From DASPFV01 sp035620975 (GTDB lineage: Bacteria > Acidobacteriota > Vicinamibacteria > Vicinamibacterales > 2-12-FULL-66-21), in the NCBI GenBank assembly GCA_035620975.1, contig DASPFV010000076.1, forward strand, positions 1 to 13,155: DNA of 13,155 nt, given 5' to 3'. The notes beneath the pieces are model-generated. The model worked only from the letters and a program-made list of their open reading frames with translations. It was not told where the DNA came from and did no database searches. Shown here piece by piece: positions 1 through 5,180 of this stretch; the stretch's first letter is position 1, and every line of letters starts with the position of its first letter. The position numbers and the translations under genes were made by a program.

Positions 1-1
1 T

Positions 2-62
2 CTTCCGCCTGAAGGCGGAAGCCACGGATCTTCCGCCTGTGGCTTCCGGCTTCAGCCGGAAG
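2..62. repeat. Two small perfect hairpins with related sequence
   Basis: Two 8-base perfect inverted repeats are visible. CTTCCGCC-TGAA-GGCGGAAG lies at 2-21 and CTTCCGGC-TTCA-GCCGGAAG at 43-62. Their arms differ at one base and their 4-base loops are reverse complements of each other. Between them, GCCAC (21-25) can pair with GTGGC (39-43), so the whole block can fold as a nested structure. It lies downstream of the cupin stop codon at 116. It resembles short palindromic intergenic repeats of the REP type in layout, but family membership is inference. A transcription-terminator role is weakly possible; no T-run follows the stems. Confidence 0.7.
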
Positions 63-94
63 ATGCGGCGCAGGTGCCGGAAGATGCGGCGCAG
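55..94. repeat. Direct repeat, two 19-base copies with 21-base period
   Basis: The 19-base word GCCGGAAGATGCGGCGCAG occurs at 55-73 and again, identically, at 76-94, separated by two bases. The first copy begins with the right arm of the second hairpin (55-62), so the direct repeat appears to have grown out of the hairpin element. It lies in the short non-coding stretch between the window edge and the cupin stop codon. No coding function is apparent. Confidence 0.75.
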
Positions 95-115
95 TGACGT
101 CAGCGTCCCCCGTGT

Positions 116-556
116 TCAGCGCGTCAGCGCCTTCCAGTTGATGACGTGGTAGACGGCCGGGCCGTCGCCGACGTTCCGAATCCCGTGCAGCTCGTTCGAG
201 GCCTGGAAGATCACGGATCCGACGCCCAGCCGCGTCCACTCGCCGTGCACCAGCGCCTCGACCGTGCCTTCCTTGATGATGATCAGCTCCTCGTTCGGAT
301 GCTGGTGCGGTGCGTGCGACGTCTGGCCCGGATTGAGGGTCGTGACGTGCAGCTCGAGCTCGTCGAGCGTCACCGTCGGCGCGCGCATGAACTGGCGCAC
401 GGTGCCGTACGCCGTGTCGCGCACCGCCACGGCGTTCCAGTCGAAGGCCGACGAGTGCATGGGGGCCGGCTGTGCTCGGGCCGCCGTCACCGCCAGCGCC
501 GCCGCCATTGACGCGAGCGCCACCACGACATCACGCATCGAGATCGCGTATTTCAT
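116..556 (-). CDS. Secreted single-domain cupin protein
   Basis: This 146-residue protein has an N-terminal signal-like segment (hydrophobic about residues 8-26, ending AARAQP) and one cupin beta-barrel. Cupin motif 1 is clear: H84-x-H86-x3-E90-x6-G97, inside GQTSHAPHQHPNEE. Motif 2 supplies H124 and N128. H84, H86, E90 and H124 are the expected metal ligands, so a metal-binding barrel is likely; the metal and substrate cannot be told. The start at 556 is supported by a good Shine-Dalgarno (GAGGAGA, 8 bases upstream), which argues against the internal Met7. The gene follows the Gfo/Idh gene at 621-2012 by 64 bases on the same strand, so cotranscription is plausible. Small exported cupins of this kind can be isomerases, dioxygenases or sugar-binding proteins. 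The fold is confident; the function is not. Confidence 0.9.
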   Translation of the reverse strand: MKYAISMRDVVVALASMAAALAVTAARAQPAPMHSSAFDWNAVAVRDTAYGTVRQFMRAPTVTLDELELHVTTLNPGQTSHAPHQHPNEELIIIKEGTVEALVHGEWTRLGVGSVIFQASNELHGIRNVGDGPAVYHVINWKALTR

Positions 557-564
557 ACTGCCGG

Positions 565-571
565 TCTCCTC
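565..571 (-). promoter_or_regulatory. Ribosome binding site of the cupin gene
   Basis: Reading the minus strand, GAGGAGA lies 8 bases before the ATG at 556-554. It is the clearest Shine-Dalgarno in the window and fixes the start of the cupin. It sits between the heptamer array (578-619) and the start codon. Confidence 0.75.
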
Positions 572-577
572 AAGGGA

Positions 578-620
578 CCCTGAACCTCGAACCTTGAACC
601 CTGAACCTTGAACCCTGAAC
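578..620. repeat. Heptamer tandem array, CCYTGAA x6
   Basis: Six consecutive 7-base units run from 578 to 619: CCCTGAA, CCTCGAA, CCTTGAA, CCCTGAA, CCTTGAA, CCCTGAA, plus a trailing C. The array directly touches the stop codon (621-623) of the minus-strand oxidoreductase gene. It occupies most of the gap before the cupin gene, ending just upstream of the cupin ribosome binding site. In transcript orientation the unit is GGTTCAR. Related arrays lie near 7271-7311 and 11086-11157. Confidence 0.85.
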
Positions 621-2012
621 TTACCCGATCAGGTAGGGCCACCGCTGCGGCCGCGAGAGCAGCGCGTTGGCGTCGTCGTCGTTGCGGAACCGCTCCCTGA
701 CGGGATCCCAGTGGAGGTGGCGCTTCGCGCGCATGGCGATGTGGTGCAGGAGGCACGCCGAGCACGCCCGGTGCCCCACTTCGATCGGCGCAATCGGCGG
801 GCGGCGCGTCCGCACGGCCTCGAGCCAGTTGCCGTGGTGATCCTTGCTCTCCTCGAGGTGGATTTCGTTCGGCCCGATGACAGACGTGATGATCCGCGGA
901 TCGCTCGCGTTCAGCGCGGAGCTGTCCTTCAGGCGCGACACGGGGTCGCTTGCCGTGACGGTCTCGTTGCCGCGGGACACGAAGATCCAGCCCTCGCTGC
1001 CCTCGAAGCGGATGCCGTTGGGGAAGTCGCCGCTCACGACCATCCTCACGCCGTTCTTGTAGCGCGCCTCGGTCCTGAACGGCCCGTGCACGTCCCAGAG
1101 TCCGCGCGCGGGGAACTCGGCCGTGCCCCAGATCTCGATCGGGCCCGTGTACTCGGTGTCCATCGCCCAGTGGGCGCTGTCGATGTGATGCGCGCCCCAG
1201 CCGGTGATCATCCCGGCGCCGAACTGCTCGCACCGGAGCCAGCCGGGACGGCCGTAGCCGTCCTGGGGGTGCACGCGCTTTTCGGTGTAGGGGACGACCG
1301 GCGTCGACCCGAGCCACATCTCGTAGTTCAGGTTCGGCGGGACGGGCATGTCGGGCTCCACGTCCCCCGCGGGATCCCCCGGCAGTCCGACCTGCACGGT
1401 CGTCAGGCGGCCGATCCGGCCGTTGCGCACGAGCTCGGCCGCATAGCGGAACTGCGGCGACGATCGCTGCTGGCTGCCGATCTGCAGGATGCGGCCGGTG
1501 CGGTGCACGGCGTTGCTGAGCGCGCGCCCCTCGGCGATCGTGAGCGACGCCGGCTTCTGCAGATAGACGTCCTTGCCGGCCTCGACGGCGTCGATGCCGA
1601 TGAGCGCGTGCCAGTGATCCGGCGTGCTGATGATCACCGCGTCGACGTCGGGGTTCGCGAGGAGCTCCCGGTAGTTTCCGTAGGTCGTCACGCCATCATA
1701 GGGCTTCCCGGTCTTCTTGCTGTAGAACCCGTTGACCAGCCGCTTCGCGTCTTCCACGCGCCGGGCGTCCAGGTCGCAGACGGCAATCACCCGCGCGATA
1801 TCGTGCTTCCAGACGCCCGGCAGATCGTGCGCCCGAGAGATGCGCCCGGTCCCGATCGCGCCGAGGTTGATCCGGTTGCTCGGGGCGGTCGCGCCGAACA
1901 CCGAGGCGGGCACGATCGCCGGGAAGCCGGCCGCAACGGAGGCAGCCGCCGTGATCTTGCCCGCCGACGCGAGAAACTGGCGTCTCGAGTGGGTGCCACG
2001 CATCTTTCTCAT
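621..2012 (-). CDS. Tat-exported Gfo/Idh/MocA family oxidoreductase (A)
   Basis: This 463-residue protein begins with a twin-arginine leader (SRRQFLASAG, about residues 9-18, then a hydrophobic stretch ending near 40). A Rossmann nucleotide-binding site follows (GAIGTGRISR, 51-60). The usual EKP motif appears as QKP (152-154). The C-terminal alpha/beta domain contains GWGAHHID (271-278). Family members are NAD(P)-dependent sugar or polyol dehydrogenases, or use tightly bound NAD(P) to oxidise, reduce or split glycosides; Tat export fits a protein that folds with its cofactor first. In the usual LxDxGxH pattern the Asp position aligns with Gly271 here, so the proton relay may differ. The start is uncertain: 2012 gives a normal leader, 2003 is also possible, and 2057 adds 15 residues before the Tat motif. 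The gene lies 97 bases downstream of oxidoreductase B. Substrate unknown. Confidence 0.92.
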   Translation of the reverse strand: MRKMRGTHSRRQFLASAGKITAAASVAAGFPAIVPASVFGATAPSNRINLGAIGTGRISRAHDLPGVWKHDIARVIAVCDLDARRVEDAKRLVNGFYSKKTGKPYDGVTTYGNYRELLANPDVDAVIISTPDHWHALIGIDAVEAGKDVYLQKPASLTIAEGRALSNAVHRTGRILQIGSQQRSSPQFRYAAELVRNGRIGRLTTVQVGLPGDPAGDVEPDMPVPPNLNYEMWLGSTPVVPYTEKRVHPQDGYGRPGWLRCEQFGAGMITGWGAHHIDSAHWAMDTEYTGPIEIWGTAEFPARGLWDVHGPFRTEARYKNGVRMVVSGDFPNGIRFEGSEGWIFVSRGNETVTASDPVSRLKDSSALNASDPRIITSVIGPNEIHLEESKDHHGNWLEAVRTRRPPIAPIEVGHRACSACLLHHIAMRAKRHLHWDPVRERFRNDDDANALLSRPQRWPYLIG

Positions 2013-2109
2013 ACCGTCCTCATACGCTCCTCCAAGACTCCAGCCGTCAGTCCTCACACCGACGGCATCCCGGTTGCCGCTCGCAGCCGGACGCTGCCGC
2101 GCTGCTGAT

Positions 2110-3237
2110 TCACGTCAGTTTCAGCGGCTGTGCCTGCTTCTGGGCCTGGAGCACGAGCTCGGTCGCCAGGAAGCAATGGGCCTGCGGCATGGCCGTCTCG
2201 GTCCGGTCGATCACGTCGTCGACGAGCTGCCCGCCGTAGGGCAGCTCGACGTCGGTGCAGTCGATGTAGCGCGTTTCCTTGCGATCGGTCAGGAACAGGT
2301 GGCTGCCGCCCGGCCGACCCGCCAGATCGATGTTCTTGCGGATCTCGATGAACCCGTCCGTCCCCAGGATCGTCAGCCGGCCATCGCCCCAGGTCGCCAG
2401 GCCGTCGGGTGTGAACCAGTCGACGCGGATGTAGCCGGTGCCGCCGTTGCCCCGCACCATCATGTCGCCGAAATCCTCCAGGCCCGGATACTGCGGATGG
2501 TGCAGGTTGCCGGCCTGTGCGGCCACCACCTCCGCGCGCGTCGAGTTCGTGAAGAACAGGAACTGGTCTGCCTGGTGCGACGCGATGTCGCACAGGATGC
2601 CCCCGTAGCGCGCCCGCTCGAAGAACCAGGCCGGCCGGGTCTTCGCGTTGAGGCGATGAGGACCGAGGCCCACCGTCTGCAGGACACGGCCGATCGCGCC
2701 GGCGCGGACCAGCTCCCCGGCCTTCACGGTGGCGCGGTTCTCCAGCCGCTCGCTGTACATGATCGAGTAGATGCGCCGCGTCTCCGCCTGGACGCGGCGG
2801 ACCTCCGCGAGCTGCTCGAGCGTCGTGATGCCCGGTTTGTCGACCATGAAGTCCTTGCCGTGCTGCATCACCCGGATGCCCAGCGGGGCGCGCTCGTCGG
2901 GGATGGACGCGCTGACCACGAGCTGAACGTTCTTGTCCTCGAGGATCTCGCGCTCCGAGCCCGCCACCCTGGCCTGCGGAAAACGCTTGGCGAACGCGGC
3001 GAGCAGATCGGGTTCCTTCGCGTAGACCGCCACCAGGTCGCCGCCGCCGCGAATCACGGCGGTCGTCTGGCCGTTGATGTGGCCATGGTTCAGGCCGATG
3101 ACGCCGAAGCGGATTCTCGCTGGGGCCTGCCGCGGCGCCGGGGACGCCGCCGTGCGGCGCGACAGGACGGCGGCCGCAGCCGCGGACGTCCCCACGCGCC
3201 GGAGGAACTCCCGCCGGGGTACGCGCTGGTTCTTCAT
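2110..3237 (-). CDS. Tat-exported Gfo/Idh/MocA family oxidoreductase (B)
   Basis: This 375-residue protein has a Tat leader (PRREFLRRVG, 7-16, then an alanine-rich hydrophobic run), the nucleotide-binding motif GVIGLNHGH (45-53), and DKP (133-135) in place of EKP. It also carries the substrate-domain motif GGILCDIASHQAD (212-224), in which D217, H221 and D224 match the catalytic D-x3-H-x2-D pattern. It is only distantly similar to oxidoreductase A, so it is not a recent duplicate. I chose the ATG at 3237 because a start at 3351 would translate the CACGGACAAA repeat array before the Tat motif. No good Shine-Dalgarno is visible; a TAGACT hexamer at 3251-3246 (minus strand) could be a -10 box for a nearly leaderless message, which is weak. 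The gene is divergent from the esterase gene at 3375 and heads the oxidoreductase-cupin group. Substrate unknown. Confidence 0.92.
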   Translation of the reverse strand: MKNQRVPRREFLRRVGTSAAAAAVLSRRTAASPAPRQAPARIRFGVIGLNHGHINGQTTAVIRGGGDLVAVYAKEPDLLAAFAKRFPQARVAGSEREILEDKNVQLVVSASIPDERAPLGIRVMQHGKDFMVDKPGITTLEQLAEVRRVQAETRRIYSIMYSERLENRATVKAGELVRAGAIGRVLQTVGLGPHRLNAKTRPAWFFERARYGGILCDIASHQADQFLFFTNSTRAEVVAAQAGNLHHPQYPGLEDFGDMMVRGNGGTGYIRVDWFTPDGLATWGDGRLTILGTDGFIEIRKNIDLAGRPGGSHLFLTDRKETRYIDCTDVELPYGGQLVDDVIDRTETAMPQAHCFLATELVLQAQKQAQPLKLT

Positions 3238-3274
3238 GGTGGCAAAGTCTACTACGGGGCGTGCTATCCTCCGC

Positions 3275-3372
3275 CACGGACAAACACGGCCACGGACAAA
3301 CACGGACAAACACGGACGTACACGGCCACGGACAAACACGGCCACGGACAAACACGGAAGAACACGGACGGG
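3275..3372. repeat. Tandem array of CACGGACAAA and CACGGC units in a divergent gap
   Basis: Ninety-eight bases are made entirely of eleven units. Eight are 10-base units (CACGGACAAA at 3275, 3291, 3301, 3327 and 3343; variants at 3311, 3353 and 3363) and three are CACGGC hexamers (3285, 3321, 3337). Three times the pair CACGGC+CACGGACAAA forms a 16-base super-unit. The array fills most of the 137 bases between the divergent starts at 3237 and 3375 and ends 2 bases before the ATG at 3375, so it must form part of the promoter or 5' leader of that gene. There are no unique spacers, so it is not CRISPR. It stays open in several frames, which lengthens the neighbouring reading frames artificially. 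Confidence 0.9.
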
Positions 3373-3374
3373 AC

Positions 3375-5135
3375 ATGATTGCTCTATTGCGTTGCCTCTC
3401 TCGATCGCGCCGGCTCGGGCTGTTCGCCGCTGGGCTCCTGGTGGTCTGGGCGGCGTGGCCGGACGCCCGGGTCGGCGGCCAGCAGGCGACTGACGGTTCG
3501 TCGGCGAATGCGGTCCCGAAGGGCGAGGTGATCAAGTCGGAGTTCGCGGCCAGCCAGGTGTATCCCGGGACGTGGCGGGAGTACTGGGTGTACGTGCCGA
3601 AGCAGCTCGATCGGTCGCGTCCGGCTCCCGTGATGGTCTTTCAGGACGGACTGCAGTACAACGCGCCGGCCGTGTTCGACGAGCTGATTCACCAGAAGGC
3701 GATTCCGCCGCTCGTCGGGGTCTTCGTCATGCACGGCCGCGTCAAGGCGCCGTCGGCCGACGCGCTGGATCGCATGAACCGCAGCCTCGAGTACGACTCG
3801 GTGAGTGGCGACTACGCGCGCTTCCTGCTCGACGAGCTGCTGCCGCACGTGGCCCGGACCCACGACCTCTCGCTGACGGCCGATCCCGACCAGCGCGCCA
3901 TCGCGGGCAACAGCAGCGGTGCGATCGCGGCGTTCACCGCGGCCTGGCAGCGGCCCGACGGCTTCCGCCGGGTCTTCAGCGCGATCGGCACCTACGTCGG
4001 GCTCCGCGGCGGAAACGCGTACCCGGTGCTCATCCGGAAGACCGAGCCGAAGCCAATCCGCGTGTTCCTGCAGGACGGCCGCAACGACCTGAACAACTAC
4101 GCCGGGAGCTGGTGGATCGCGAACCAGGACATGCTCTCGGCGCTCGAGTACGCGGGCTACGACGTGCGGCACGAGTGGGGCGACGGCGAGCACAATTCGA
4201 AGCACGCCACGGCCATCTTCCCCGACGCGCTGCGCTGGCTGTGGCGTGACTATCCGGCGCCGATTGTGGCGAATCCGGAAGGGAAGTCGCGCCAGGACGT
4301 GTTCCAGGTTCTCGTTCCCGGTGAAGAGTGGCAGCTCGTCAGCGAAGGCCACAGGCACACGGATGGACCGGCAGTGAGCCCGACGGGCGAGATCTTCTTC
4401 ACGGACCCGGCGAACAACCGGATCCACAGAGTGGGGCTCGACGGCCGCACGAGCGTGTTCGCGGAGCACACGAACGGCGCCAACGGCATGATGTTCGGCC
4501 CGGATGGCCGGCTCTATGCCGGCGCCACGCGGACCAGACAGATCGTGGCCTATGACGAAGCCGGCCGGCATGAGGTCGTCGCGACGGATCTGGCGAGCAA
4601 CGACGTCGCGGTGAACGTCAAGGGCGATCTCTACGTCACCGACTCACCCGGCAGGAAGGTCTGGTTCGTGCCCAGGGGCGGCACCCCGCGCGTGGTCGAC
4701 GAAGGGATCGAGCATCCGAACGGCGTGCTCCTCTCGCCCGATCAGACGCTGCTCTATGTGTCGGACTACGCCGGCCAGCTCTCCTGGGTCTTCCAGATCC
4801 AGCCGGATGGCGCGCTGGCGCACAAGCAGAAGTACTTCTATGCGCACATGCCGGATGCGGCCACCCGCAGCAGCGCCGACGGCATGGCGGTGGACGCCGA
4901 CGGCCGCGTCTACGTCGCCACCGCGCTGGGCGTCCAGGTCTTCGACCAGATCGGCAAGTGCCACGCCATCATCCCGGCGCCCGGCCCGGGCTCGCTGTCG
5001 AACGTCGAGTTCGGCGGTCCGGACATGGACGAGATGTACGTGACGAACGGCGGCCGCGTCTTCAAGCGCAAAACGAGGGTCAAGGGGATCGTCTCGTGGC
5101 GGCCGCCGATCAAGCCGCCGCCGCCGCGGTTGTGA
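3375..5135 (+). CDS. Exported esterase D-like hydrolase fused to SMP-30/gluconolactonase propeller
   Basis: This 586-residue protein has an N-terminal signal peptide (hydrophobic about 14-28). Residues about 50-295 form an enterochelin-esterase-like alpha/beta hydrolase. The nucleophile elbow GNSSG (178-182) gives Ser180; the acid is D234 or D238 (LQDGRND); the histidine is H273 (GDGEHNSKH). Residues about 310-575 form a six-bladed SMP-30/gluconolactonase-type propeller with TDGPA (329-333), NGANGM (367-372), HPNGV (447-451) and ADGMAVD (501-507). N370, N449 and D502 are plausible metal-site residues; the usual Glu of the first motif appears as Asp330. The two activities fit ester or lactone hydrolysis of a carbohydrate-derived compound outside the cytoplasm, though substrates are unknown. 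The ATG at 3375 is chosen because it starts a normal signal peptide; starting at 3261 would translate the repeat array. No standard ribosome binding site is seen. It is the only plus-strand gene and converges with the amidohydrolase gene 45 bases away. Confidence 0.92.
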   Translation: MIALLRCLSRSRRLGLFAAGLLVVWAAWPDARVGGQQATDGSSANAVPKGEVIKSEFAASQVYPGTWREYWVYVPKQLDRSRPAPVMVFQDGLQYNAPAVFDELIHQKAIPPLVGVFVMHGRVKAPSADALDRMNRSLEYDSVSGDYARFLLDELLPHVARTHDLSLTADPDQRAIAGNSSGAIAAFTAAWQRPDGFRRVFSAIGTYVGLRGGNAYPVLIRKTEPKPIRVFLQDGRNDLNNYAGSWWIANQDMLSALEYAGYDVRHEWGDGEHNSKHATAIFPDALRWLWRDYPAPIVANPEGKSRQDVFQVLVPGEEWQLVSEGHRHTDGPAVSPTGEIFFTDPANNRIHRVGLDGRTSVFAEHTNGANGMMFGPDGRLYAGATRTRQIVAYDEAGRHEVVATDLASNDVAVNVKGDLYVTDSPGRKVWFVPRGGTPRVVDEGIEHPNGVLLSPDQTLLYVSDYAGQLSWVFQIQPDGALAHKQKYFYAHMPDAATRSSADGMAVDADGRVYVATALGVQVFDQIGKCHAIIPAPGPGSLSNVEFGGPDMDEMYVTNGGRVFKRKTRVKGIVSWRPPIKPPPPRL

Positions 5136-5180
5136 ACCCCGGTCGCGCGTCGCGATGATTTCCCGAGGCCACGCGGGCGG

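Noticed and set aside
711..2108. Long plus-strand open frame of 465 codons
   Set aside because: It is antisense to oxidoreductase A, rich in Arg, Ala, Val and Asp as expected of GC-rich shadow frames, with no recognisable domain.
3238..3351. N-terminal extension of oxidoreductase B through the repeat
   Set aside because: It would put translated repeat sequence before the Tat signal, which must be near the N-terminus.
3275..3372. CRISPR-like array
   Set aside because: Units are contiguous 10- and 6-base words without unique spacers, and no cas gene is present.
1732..3378. Plus-strand open frame of 548 codons
   Set aside because: Antisense to both oxidoreductase genes; it continues into the CACGGACAAA repeat array and has no domain signature.
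3384..4571. Minus-strand open frame of 395 codons
   Set aside because: Antisense to the well-supported esterase-propeller gene; composition is that of a shadow frame.
5136..5180. Bidirectional terminator between the convergent genes
   Set aside because: I looked for an inverted repeat in this 45-base gap and found none longer than a few bases.
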